Assembly (NCBI RefSeq): GCF_964204865.1
Contig: NC_135251.1
Coordinates: 7,998,001-8,062,000 of the forward strand
DNA length: 64,000 nt
From: Styela clava
Lineage: Eukaryota; Chordata; Ascidiacea; Stolidobranchia; Styelidae
Direction of reading: 5' to 3'
Made by a program: the position numbers and the translations under genes. Shown here one piece after another: positions 1 through 12,500 of the stretch. The notes beneath the pieces are model-generated. The model saw nothing but the letters and a program-made list of their open reading frames with translations. It was not told the origin of the DNA and searched no databases. Every line of letters begins with the position of its first letter. The first letter of the stretch is position 1.

Positions 1-257
1 TGTTAAGTTACTTTGTCCCACTTTGTCAACCATCCATGAAGAGAAAGGATTTAATAAGCATCGATCATACGTGAGACTCACTATCTATATGTGCTCCAGC
101 AGTATCCCATACTTGGCAGTATGTTTTTTCTAACAAATTGCTATTGGGGGGGTCTATCAGTTTAAATTGAGAAATATGATATTGAAGCGTATTTTTAGTT
201 GTTGTAATTTGGGGAAACAACGACATGACCTTCCTGGTTAGTTTCATCGAGTTTGAT

Positions 258-560
258 ATTGGTTATTACTTATCGATTTTAATCGGTAAGTATGTTGATA
301 GGTATTTGTCTGTCTGTATGTCTGTTTGTCTGTTAGATGCACGCGATATTTCACGAAAGCGAGGTTGAATCTGCTCCAGATTTTGCATGTGCATTCATCC
401 TATTTTGGAACAGAAGCCTATTGATTGTGGGTGAATTATGTCGTATAATTAGCGAGTTATCAATTAATTAGTGATGGGACACAAGGTGTCACTATGGAGT
501 GAGAGCGCTGTTTTGGAGGATCCCCTAACTTTCGGCCGATAAGTCTTCGGTCTCTGACCA
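258..560 (+). repeat. Dispersed repeat, copy 1
   Basis: This stretch, with a run of TGTCTGTCTG-like units and the phrase GTGATGGGACAC, is closely similar to two head-to-tail copies at about 18738-19420 inside the NLR gene. It has no coding potential and no clear inverted termini. The family is not recognised. Confidence 0.6.
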
Positions 561-647
561 ATATTCACCTTGGTTATTAGTTATACACAGGTCCATGAAG
601 TCTTAAAAAAATTTTAATTGCAAAGGAAATTTATCGATACCATATGT

Positions 648-1069
648 CAGGGGTGGCCAACCTTTCACATACCACGTGCCACGTTTTAAACATAATGTTT
701 CAGATGCGCCGTAAATCTCTTGTATTCCCACGCCTAATGTCCTTTTCTTGTTGCAATTATATAAATTTATAATACACACATATATATACACACGTATATG
801 TAGTTTTTACAATTTACAACTTCACATGAATAGAAATTAAGCAAGGAAGTATAATAAATAAAACTTTGAGCATTACGCAATAAAGCTGTTTTTAACAACG
901 AAGAGAAAAAGGTACGATTAAGAAGTAAATTTCGGCGTAATATTGTGACAACAGGCCTCTAGTATCAATATTTAAACTTCATTTATTTTCCTGTTAAAGA
1001 TGTAATGCGCCACCCCTAATCATGCAATGCGCCACGTTTGGCGCATGCGCCATAGGTTGGCCACCCCTG
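648..1069. mobile_element. hAT-type MITE with perfect 8-bp target duplication
   Basis: The element starts CAGGGGTGGCCAACCT and ends AGGTTGGCCACCCCTG, an inverted repeat of about 16 bp. It is flanked on both sides by CCATATGT (640-647 and 1070-1077), a perfect 8-bp target-site duplication. CAGGGG termini with an 8-bp duplication are typical of the hAT superfamily. At 422 bp it encodes nothing, so it is non-autonomous. Confidence 0.9.
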
Positions 1070-1694
1070 CCATATGTAGTTTGCTACCACTACAGATATA
1101 TTCAATGAACTGAGATCTTAATAAACCCTGGTTAAAAAACAACAAACCTGGTTAGGATATACTGAGAACTAAATTCCTGACAAACTTGAAATTGTAAAGA
1201 GACTTTATGGAGAGCCCGTATAATTAGTTTGACAAAACATGGTATTGAAATGATCGGGAAATATTTTCTAAAACTGAGGTTGCCCAATGGACATAAATAT
1301 ATAAACAGTTCAATTCAATAATTCTTGAAATTTCTTTGTTCAATTCCTGTTAAAATTACCACCAGAATGTGCAAAAAAATGAATTACCGAGTATTTTTCT
1401 TCTACTTCTGTAAATAATGAAAAAGGGCACAATACGAGAGTTTGTTTAGAACTTGATCTGTTGAAATAGATCAAACTTTCTTTTACTGCCTATGTGACTA
1501 ATTCTATGAACCAATTGATGAAGTGGAATATTTTTTATATTTCTTTGTTTTCGTTACTATCGTAAGTTTCCAACCTCGAGAAATACATTTCGACTTGAGG
1601 GAGGGGCCGTTTAAGTGACGATCGTGATCGCATATTCTTATGAATTTCCAACGTTTCTGACACTCAGAAAATGATATTAGACTGCGGTGTTTTA

Positions 1695-1935
1695 GGATCT
1701 TTTGTACAAAGCCCCCGCCAATAATGCAAAATGTGAGATTTCAGAAAAACACCTCTGCTACATTTTGAAATGAAAATGTATTAGCTATCCAGTTGAGTTT
1801 AGGACTAGGAACGATTTGAAAATTTCCATCGCAATCTCAAATTCCATCTGCATCCCAAACTTTAACTGTATAATTTTCCTTTTTTGAGCGTTGGCGGGAG
1901 TGTTTTTGGCGGCGGAGGTTTTGTATAAAAGATCC
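1695..1935. repeat. Short inverted-repeat element
   Basis: GGATCTTTTGTACAAA at the left is mirrored by TTTGTATAAAAGATCC at the right, and the GC-rich segment just inside (CCCCCGCC) is also mirrored. This is probably a degenerate MITE. I could not identify a target-site duplication. Confidence 0.5.
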
Positions 1936-3048
1936 ATGTATTATACTTTTCCTCATTTTATGTTTGCTGGCGGAAAATGTGTCATGTATTTGTCTGAATG
2001 AAACATAAGTTCTGTGGTTACAGATGATATTTTAATATAAGCTAGTTCAAATAATCTGCAAATAACATTGGACAAAATTGAATCTGGAAGTGTGGTAACC
2101 AAACTTTTTGTGCCCTTATGTGATCATCGCAATAATTAACATAGGCGGGCATGGTTAGAGCTTGTTTTTAAATGTTTCAGAATTGATCATATTTGGGTTG
2201 ATTGGCATGATTTCTAACAAGTGAAACTGGTTTCCGGTAATATTCCTTTGGGATTGTGCCGTGGTATAATCGCCACTGTCGAATATAGATGCTTTGGCAT
2301 ATATTTGATTCTTTTTTGTTACAAGATTATAATAATTGAATTCGAGGAGCTATTGTGAGTCATTTGGTTTAAAACATGGATATTATGTTACAAGGGTTGA
2401 TGAAGAGGTTTTTGTAAAGTATGTATTTCATTCTTCCAAATATCAAAATTAATTTGGTGTTATCATTACCGGTAAGTAGAGTGATCATTGAATAGAACTT
2501 AATACATTTACTTGATATACAGAAATTTAGATACTGATACAAATCAAACGCGATTCATTGAAGTATGTCTTATCAAAAACTGAAAGAAACCTTTAGTATG
2601 GCCTAACCTTATCCTGGTACATAAATATGTATTTTATTCTGCAATTGTAGTAGTATACAAAAAGTCTGTGGGCAGAAAAGTATGTAAATCAGTGTGCAGA
2701 CCTCAAATAGCTCAATATTTTTAAATGTTCACTTGTTATTGTACATAGCAAATCAAAGGTTTTGAAGGTTTCGTAAATTTATTTAGAATCAGAATTCTAT
2801 CAGTTGGTATTTGCTCCAATAAATCCTATTATTTCTTTACTCTTGGAATCAATTTTTTTGTCAACAATCATATTCAGTGTGTCTATTTTATATAAATTAC
2901 TGCTGAGCCTACTTCAATAAGCTATATGTTGCATTTCTTACAAAGATCTAGACAGGAAATATGTAAGGCATCAAATCAGGCATTTATTGCTTATAATCAA
3001 AGTTAACAAGAAAACTTGCCTGATGCATGGACTATTTGTAAACGATAT

Positions 3049-3607
3049 ATATCGCCGGATGAGAACAGAAGGGGCCTAAGTCACATTTTTGGAAAATTGA
3101 CTTTCTTCAATATTTTGGGGTTTTGAACCATGCTCTACAAGGTGGGGGTCTTGAAATCCTGAATTTCTCAATAATATTAGTTGGACTCAAAACCTCAAGA
3201 TATTGAAAAAAGTTAGTCCTAAGTTTCAATATGATGGGCATAAACATCAGAAATGAAATGTCCAAAACTTACATCCCTAAAAATTTGTTCAGTGCAACTT
3301 AGGCCTAAGTCATCTTGTTTTACCTTGCATCCCATACAAAAAATTTCAGAAGTTGTTTAGAACAGAATGGGCCAAAATCCTTTATGGGGGTAAAAAAGCA
3401 GGAAGGAATTGAAGCTGGAATACAAAAGTGCCAAAAAATATTGATTACAATAATATTCTCATCCACATTAAAATAACCAGAGCTCAGGTCTTTACTAAGT
3501 GTGAATATCTAGAAATTCAAAAATGAAAAAATTCCAAATTGTTTTTTGTCTTTTTCTCAAAACTCAAAATTGTGACTTTGGCCCGTTCTGTTCTCATCCG
3601 GCGATAT
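3049..3607. mobile_element. MITE-like element with ATATCGCCGG inverted termini
   Basis: The left end (ATATCGCCGGATGAGAACAG) is the reverse complement of the right end near 3588-3607, and similarity continues inward through GGGCC and GTCACAATTTTG. It is about 560 bp with no coding capacity. Both flanks are TA-rich, so the exact ends and the target-site duplication are uncertain, and the superfamily is not assigned. Confidence 0.7.
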
Positions 3608-5161
3608 GTGTAATGTAATCAGAGTCAGGGTTGTGTCCGCTCTTAAAATAAGAACAAAAAATGTAATGGTCAAGTACAAAAATGATTTTACATGGGTCAA
3701 AAGTCGGGGAAACATCAATTGCTGACTCAAGATCACCAAAATTAGTCACGCAACAATATACACATAATGTCAGCTTTTACCTCAATAAGATCATCTGTAA
3801 AAAAGCGACCTTTACATCTCGGATCTGTTGCGCTCACAACATGCTTCCTGGTGCGGCCGCCCTTTTCGCACCCTTTTTTTGGGTAAGAGTGTTCTGAAGT
3901 GTTAGTTTGCGATTGGTCAACCCAACGACCTAAAAATTAGTTTACGTTGTTTCTCGTGCTGCTATATACCATGACGAGTACTTGAGAAGTTTTTCATAAC
4001 TTCAGTTAGCTATCATTGGGTACTCACTTTAAAATAGTCATATTTCACTTTTTATAGAGTTCTCCTATCCTCACAGAAAATATTAGAATAAATGCTGACA
4101 ACCATTTTATCAATATTTATTATCTTATTATGTTTATGACTGAGAATAATACATACTTCTTTCTGCCTTTCTGTTTTTAAAACACTCAATATCAAGTAAC
4201 TACTGTCGGTCTCGAAAAATTCTTGTCAAAAAATAGTATCTCTTGACATAAATAGCATATTGTTAGATTGTTTGACTGCTTGTATAGCGCAAGTACTTTT
4301 TCTCTCGACCCTAAAAAATAGTTTTAATTCCGTGCGAGCCAAGCATTCCATGATCATATTATTTTGTGGAAAATACTTGTAATTAAACATAGATTTCAAG
4401 ACTACTATTTCTTGCACAAAATTGTATAAAACTTGGCACAAAATAGTAAACAATTGCATTTATCTTGCCTAATGAGAATTACATGCTCTGTATTTAGAAC
4501 ACAACATATCAATTTGAGGTTTAATTTGAGAGAGCGCAACTTGGAGAACTTCTTCCACTTCTAATGTTGATCTGTATTTGTTTTTTTTAATATATGATAA
4601 TGCCAAAAACATCTTTTCACATCAGTAGGTAGTACGAACAGTTAAAGAACATTCATTGAAGCCCTTGACAACTCCAGATACTTATATTTATGGCAATTTT
4701 GAATTGTTTCGCGACGCAGAGTGTAAGACTGTAAGGTCTCGCGGCCCAAATGTGATCATGGGCCCCTGGTATAGAGAGCATTGTTGGAAACAGAAGGCGT
4801 GGAATGGGTGTCATATAAAAAACATTATAAAATGATTTACTTGAAATATGGTTAAACAAAATAATATTAATTTAGGAACAATTACCGGTATGTAAATGTT
4901 ACAAAGATTTTATGAATTGAAACTGTTTATGAAACCGTACGTTGTATAACAGATTTATTGGAATCTATGTTAGGTTTCATCGTACTTTGATGTTTTCTGT
5001 TTAGATTTGTAGCCAGTTTAGTTGAAGTTTATATCCTAGAACTTTGAAGATATTGTCGAAGAGTATTAGTAAATATCACATCGGATGGATATATTTTTAT
5101 GAAGCTTTACCAGATGGTTAACACATTGAATGTTGAAACTCTATGACATTGTGAAGCAAGC

Positions 5162-6512
5162 ATGATGTCTTATCAAAATGTAATCGCAAAAATTAATAAT
5201 AACACTGAAAAGTGCACTGACTTCTATGACTTTGCTGAATCTCATGGATATTTTGAGAGAAAACTAAATGTGAACGTAACTCCTCAATTGGAGGAAATTG
5301 ATTTTTATGGAGGTGAAAGAATAATTGAATATGATTATGTACCAAAGTCATCTAAACGACCGAAGCATCTAGAATGGGAAAGAGAAAGCGGGATCAGAAA
5401 AGAGACTCAACTGGATGAATTGTTTGACAACTTCAAACATGGTCATGTCTGTTTTGTGGGGCCCCCTGGATCGGGAAAGACAACACTCATGAAAGCAACA
5501 TCCAGAGATGTCATGCATGGAAAATATTTTCATAGAATTATCAAGATGGTTTCATACATAGAATGCAAACAATTTATGAGAAACAGTAAAGTAACCGCAG
5601 CGGAACTAATATTTAACAATCTCACAAAAGAAGAAAGAAGTCAAGCAATAGACATTGCAAAAACTCACCCAGAGGAAGTTTTGTTTTTGCTCGATGCCTT
5701 GGATACTTTCCAATATACTGTTGATGGAGTTTATGAAGTCATCGGCTTAGATGAGCCTGCATATCCTGAAGTAATAATGTGGAATTTTCTCTCTGGAAAA
5801 TTATTTCCTGGCTGTCGCATTATATCGTCCAGTCGTGAACATTCCATCAGAAATTTTTGGGGAGAAATTCGACCAAACAAGGTCATTGCACTTGCTGGAT
5901 TAACAATGAAGTCAATCAAAGAAATCATTTCTGGATATGAAGGAGATGAAGAGGCCGAGAAAATAATGGAATTTCTCAAGATTGAAGCTCCATTACTCTT
6001 GTTTCTGTGCACTACACCAGTGATGCTTGTTTACACATTGATAGCATTGAAATTCAAATCTGACTTCAAACCAAACACCATGAGTGGTATTATGATTGTG
6101 GTCATGCAAAGCATCTTACGATCACCCCACACTCACCAAGAGATTACTATGGAAGTGTTGGGCAAATTAAAAGATCTATCATACATTGGGACAATAGAAC
6201 GCCGAGTTCTATTTACAGAAGATGATTTTCGTCAAGTTCATCTAAAACCAGAAGAAGCAACCGATCTTGCAATCCTGGCTCCTGGAGGAATATACCGTAA
6301 AGTTTTTCAAGGAATCCACCTTCTTTACTTTCAACATCAAACTTTTCAAGAAATGCTCACATCATTCTATATTCTTGGACTGGATTTAAAAACGTTCAGG
6401 GAGTTTGTGGATGAACATCTTCATACGGGTTACTTTGTTTTCGTCAGAAGAATGATCTGTGGATTTTTATTAAATACCAGAGTTTATAAAGCAGCAGGAA
6501 TTTTACTTGAAG
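5162..6512 (+). CDS. NLR exon 1: NACHT domain
   Basis: This exon encodes ~450 residues ending in a phase-1 donor (GAAG|GTATTG). About 95 N-terminal residues without a recognised domain precede Walker A. In the extended Walker B, D178 and D181 are present, but the position usually occupied by an acidic residue after them (DGxDE in most NLRs) is threonine. The helical part has the usual NLR phrases: an LLLFLC..P segment, and YFQHQTFQEML, the counterpart of the FxHxSFQEFLAA motif at the end of the NACHT-associated helices. Confidence 0.9.
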
Positions 6513-9500
6513 GTATTGTGATGTTTATTGTTTAACTTGGATTAAAATTCAAGCTGGTGCCATTTTTTTTATTCAAATCCGAGATTAGTTAGATATTGTC
6601 ACTTCAATAGGTATTGTTAAGTCACTTCAAAGTTTGATATATTACATAAGAGACCTTGTTCATTGTTTATCATCTACTTTGAAATAGTTTGAATTTTTTC
6701 AGATGTGAATATTGGTTTGTTTGAATTAATAACTAAACAGTACAATTGCTTAGCAGTTAAAGTATTAAACTTTTTAAGTGTATTGGCATTGTAGGTTGCT
6801 CATTTCAAGAAACAGTAATCTTATATGTAGCTTAACAGCATGAGTTTGTACAGAGCATTGTTCGGAGCCACATTTATTAATGCTGTAATTCTTGGCAATA
6901 GGGGCAAAAGTTTAGATGTTGCTATTATGTTCTATTGCAAAACAAAAAGTAGCCAAGTCTTATTATGACACATCAAGCATTATTATTGCTCATTTTACAC
7001 TGGATTTGAACTAAAGCTTTAAGCTAGGGGGGAATCTGAAGTGCAGTGACAAATTATTATTACCCAATACATTGATAGACAATGGCTAACTAGATTAAAC
7101 CTTCCAATCACTAGTTTAAAAAAGATGAAAGTTGATGTTATTTATATGTCAACATTACTGAATGGTAACTCATTATTCACTCATACGCAGGTATCATCAG
7201 TATAAATATATTTTTATATTCCCACAGAAATTACGGATCTTGAAGAAAAACGAGATATTTTCAAGAAAAGTCTGCAATCACAACTCAAAAAAATATCAGG
7301 CGGATCAGATCTTCTGGAAGTTTTCACTGCAATGAACGAAGCCAAGGATGGAATGAGTGACATTGTCAAATCATCTCTTAATGAAATTAGCATGACTGGT
7401 CATCCTCTCTCCATCAGCGATATTCATGTCATTGGATCAGTAGTTTCTTACTGCACATCACTAACATTGGATTTCACTAGATGTGATCTCAAGTCAGCCT
7501 CACTTCAGACTCTCGCATCTGGATTAAAAGGATCAAATGCGAAGGTAGAATTTCTAATATTAAATTCTCAAAAAAAAATTCATGTTTATGTTTTTACCTT
7601 AAATAAGGCTTTAGACTAGTAGCGTATATTTTGAGAGTTACTACAATATAGTTGAATTTCACCATATATTAATTATATGTTGAATTCTATATCAAAATAT
7701 TTTGGTTTGAAAGTGTTTAATGAATTGTCACACACAGAAAGTTGTGGTGGACCTGGTTTTAAACCTGAAATCTGTGGTCCGTGGTACAAACGCAATTAAT
7801 ATAGGTATATTTCTTATTTGGTAAATGCTTACTGACTACATGGTATGTGCAAAACAACATGGAGAAGATTTTTTAGCATTAATTTCTTTATGTTGTTTTA
7901 TTGTGTCTTGTCTTTGAACAAGACTCCAGGCACTGATCTTTAGCGAACTATGATTTACCGACGGCTATCGCTAACTGGTAGAAACGATAAATGTAAAAAA
8001 AAAATGTCCTTGTCTCTTTGCGTCATATTTTCCAATTCCTAATTTTGCATAAAGCATGCCAACACCGTTTTTGTGAATTTAGAAACGTCGAACCAGATAA
8101 GTAGGATAGGTAAATAATGTATTTTATAGAAATTTCTCGCGATATTGGGAAGAAATATATATTATTTTGACCACGTAGAAATGCTTTTATTGCCGATTTA
8201 TTCATGTGCTAGTATCAGTGTTTTAACCCCAAGCTGAGTTACGTAAATACTCAACACTGAGTATTCAAGAGATTGCCAATTTGCAGAGCTTTTAATTATC
8301 ATTTTATATGAAAGTAACACCGACACGATCTAAAATTAAAGACATGAAAATGTCAACCATCCGCTTCACAAATATCGCATCCCGGGGTCAGTAATGTTAA
8401 TATTGTCCGCTTAGAATTGGGACCGTAATTTACAAACTGCGGTTCAAATCCTACACAGAAGATAAAAATGAGAATAAAATTAATTTGTGTAGTGAATGCA
8501 CTCCTTAATAGTTGTCTCTAACATATTCGCCGATGTGAACTAACAATTCTGTCCGACATATAAAAACCAAACTACGATATCGGCCGTTGCGTGAGAATTA
8601 ATATTTATATAAAAAAGTGATTTAATATAATTTAACAACATTAATTGGAATATCGGCCGCTGAAAAGATCGCAGTGATCAAAACTTTACTGCAGCTTTCG
8701 ATTATGAATAAATTATGAAATAAAAATCGCCGCATTGTTACGGAGTTTTCAGTCTTCAAGTAGAATCCGAAAAAACAAATACTTATTGTCACGGTGATTG
8801 TTTCGGTGGCCGTCATCCAAATTAATGTTTAAAATGACAATACTCATTATTCGGTGTTGGTTGAAAATATTCGAATATCTCTAGTAAAAAAATACGATTT
8901 TACCTGTCACTAATCACGGCGCATGTAAATAATCATTGAATGGCAATAAAAAATCAACTTAATTAACAATAAATTTCAAGTAATTGTTTCACATTTAATG
9001 CATTTGATCGGCGCTACATGCGAGCATGTTGTTTGTAAATATAAGCCATGATGACTCTTCTGCAGGGGTGGGTAACATACCGCCCTCGGGCCGCGTCATG
9101 CCCGCAACGAGATTTTGACCAGCGCGCTGACTGTTTTCAACCACACTCTGTAATGTGGTCCGACGCATCATTCATGAAAGTTGCCTATCACTCTACTCTC
9201 ACCGCACTGTCAGTGCAAGATGGTGAAATAAACAATTGCCCTAGTGAACAAACAATTGCGTTAGCACACTTGTTAAACAAACAATATAAGGTCAAAGCAG
9301 AGAGCGTTGTAAACATTCCCCACTACTGTTATTGGTTATATTTAGATTCTAAATATAAATAGATTTTAGATTAGGATTTTTTTAGATTTAGATTTTTTAT
9401 ATTAAGTTTAATTAACCATGGAATACCCCAAGAAACGTGAAGTTGACACAGAGAGGGGTCGAGCATGTAACAAAGATTGGATACCGAAGTATTTTGAAAT

Positions 9501-12500
9501 AGGACTTGCAAACTCACTAAAAAACACCTTAAGTCAAAGAGAGGCGGGTTACACGTAACTGTGGAATTTGCTGTGAACGATCATGCATTTCAGTTTATTA
9601 AATGCATTTTTACGTCGTCGTGAATAGCACTTTTGGTGTAATGTTTTAATTTCACCATAACCCCCTCTTGGGAAAATCCTGGCTATATCATTCAAATATA
9701 ACCAACTATATATTACACTTCCTATTAATATCAGATTTGCTATACTTGTTATATGATCATTTCGTTCAACCAGTATTAGGTTTGCTTAATATGTGTTCAT
9801 GGTTTAAACAATTTACATTCCTTTACCCTCTGGAATGTTTCATTGGAGTCCCGCTCCATCAAAAAGGGGTCTGTCCATGCTTAATTTGTTGATGATTTTA
9901 CCATTTTAATTTAATTTTAAAATATTTTTTCGTTCTTTGTCCAAGGTTTAAAATTTTGCCATTCTAATTGAATATTGAGTGGCATTCCATTTTCCACAAT
10001 CGGCCCAACAAGATTTTAAAACAGTTTAAATATGATCTTAAATTGTTCTTTCATTATAGATCATGAAGTTGTGGCTGAATAAAAACACAAACATGGGAGT
10101 TGAAAGTTTAACATCAGTTGGACAAATACTTTCCAATCAATCCTGTGTTGAAGAGTTGGGCCTTGGCAACTGTAACTTGTCATCAGATCAACTACAAGCT
10201 TTCAAATCCTCGATAGGCAATAGAACAACGGTGAGTTACAATGGTCAATCCATAGTGAACTTTTCTTGAATTTATTGTATAGCACAGTCTATGGGTCACC
10301 TGAAAATCTTTTTGGGTCGCTTGTTTTAGAACCAGAAATTATTTCCAGTAAATTTTATTGTTTTTTTCATATTTGGTATTGTAATGTTTCTCAATAGTAA
10401 TTTTACATGTGGAAGGTATCACAGCGTTAAAACTTACTAGCAGCTATAAATAGTAAATGGCAGCAGCCAATAAATAGTAAGTAAAAATAATTGTTTTATT
10501 TTAATCATTTAAATCTGTGGCCATAAAAGCACTACATGCAGTTTAGTGTGTGAGAATATCCTTGGATCGCTTGGTTTTTCAAAATTTATTTTTTTTTAAA
10601 AAATTTAGTCACTTGAAAAAAAAAGATTGGGAGCCACTAGTATAGCAATCCCTGTAATTTACAGTTACCTCTGTCATGCAAAATGCGGAGTCAAATAAAA
10701 AATTATTTCAGCTGATTTGGAGTCAAGTCAATTAACTCTAAATTAATTTTTTCATTTATTTGATGATTTCGGTAAGTAGGGAGATAACATCTCATAACTG
10801 GAATATAATTGAACTTTTAAAGAATAATTTTTGGGGAAAAAGACTAAACTTAGGAATTCGGTGTAGATTTTGGGGGTGCTAAAGTTACAGGCACTTGTGT
10901 TATGGTTTTTATTATTTATTCAATAGTGTAGTGTTTTACTTTCTGCTGAGTACAAACAACAATATCCTTGATGGTTGTCTCATATAATCTCTGGTGGGCA
11001 ATGTTGGTTGGTTAGCTGCAAGGGTTATACTCTTGAATATTTGTCATGCATGAAACATCACACAATTGATCATAAGCATAAAAATAGGGTACTTTGAAAT
11101 CTATCAACCTAAAGTAATAATACCTTGAAATAGGCCATGTTAATATCAAAGTAAATATTTCAATATTTTTGTTCTGTTTTATGAGTATTAATAAATTCAT
11201 AATTGCTCCATCATTCATTTTCATGCAGTTGTTAACATGGGATTCAACTTTTGTGAATTTACATATTTTAATTCTGATATGTCTAGTTTTTTCAGATTTT
11301 GTTTTCAAATTCCACGGTATTGGCTATGGAATATTAATGGTATATTTTTCATCAAAAACTACTTTCAGTTTGAAAATGTTCATAATTTTTTATTTCTCAC
11401 TCATTAAAGAATCATTATGGATTTCCTGATTCATCAATTATTCTTGTCTCTTTATAGCTCATGAAGTTGTACCTATATGGAAACACAAACATGGGTGTTG
11501 AAGGTTTATTATCAGTTGGACAAATACTTTCCAGTCAATCCTGTGTTGAAGAGTTGGGCCTTGCCCATTGTAACTTGTCATCGGATCAACTACAAGCTTT
11601 CAAATCTTCAATTGGAAATAAAACAAAGGTGAGTTACAATGATCAATTTATAGTAAACTTTTCTTGAATTTATTGTACAGTACATTCTAAGGGTCACCTG
11701 AAATTCTTTTTTTTTTTTATTTATTTTTTGCAACACAAATATTTTTTAATAAAGTTCACTGTATTTTATCTTGGTATAGTAGTGCTGCTCAATAGTTATT
11801 TTATATGTGGAAGGTATCATAGCGTTAAAACTTAGCAGCAGCCATTTTGTTAAAATAAAACCATGCCACAATTTCAAAAAATTGCTTTTGGCAAACAAGT
11901 GAAACTTTCTTCACTAGTGCAACTTTGAATTAATTTCTGTTGAAATAAATAGTATGTAAAAATGATTGTTTTATTTTAGTCATTTATCTTTGTGGCCATT
12001 AAAAGCACTTAATGCCGTTTAGTATATAAGCATATAATTGGATCGCGGGGTTTTACAAAATTAATTTTTCTGAAATATTTGGTCGCTTGTGGAGAGGGTG
12101 GGAGCCACTACCACAGCAAATCATGTAATTTATAGTTACAACTGCCATACAAAATGTGGAGTTATATAAAAACTATTTGAGCTGATCCAGAGTCGAGTCT
12201 AAATTTTTCATTTATTTAAAGATTTGGGTAAATAGTAAGGTAACATCTCACTACTGAAATATAATTGAAGTTTTGAAGAATAATTTCATGGAAAAATAAT
12301 TAGCAATTCGGTGTAGGTAGAGAGTTAAAACTACAGGATATTTTTATGAATGCTAATTCCGATATTCCAATAGTGTGATATTCGAAAACTTTATTCGGTT
12401 TGGCCATCCCTGGTCACTCTCATGCAACATTTTTATTTTTATACTGACGTAGTGTTCTACCTTCTGCTGAAAACAAACAACAATTTTCTTGATAGTTGTC

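Larger units (their letters stand above)
1..5161. other. Intergenic region upstream of the NLR gene
   Basis: I see no exon with convincing coding character. The stretch holds a dispersed repeat near 258-560, a hAT-type MITE at 648-1069, a short inverted repeat at 1695-1935 and a larger inverted-repeat element at 3049-3607. The rest is AT-rich sequence with only short random reading frames. An in-frame TGA at 5144-5146 precedes the NLR start codon, so the NLR reading frame does not extend upstream without an intron. Confidence 0.6.

Noticed and set aside
5731..6012. 93-codon minus-strand frame in the NACHT exon
   Set aside because: Shadow of the NACHT coding sequence.
9048..9362. 104-codon plus-strand frame considered as an extra NLR exon
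   Set aside because: It starts at a hAT-like end, lacks LRR periodicity and has no suitable splice sites; more likely transposon debris.
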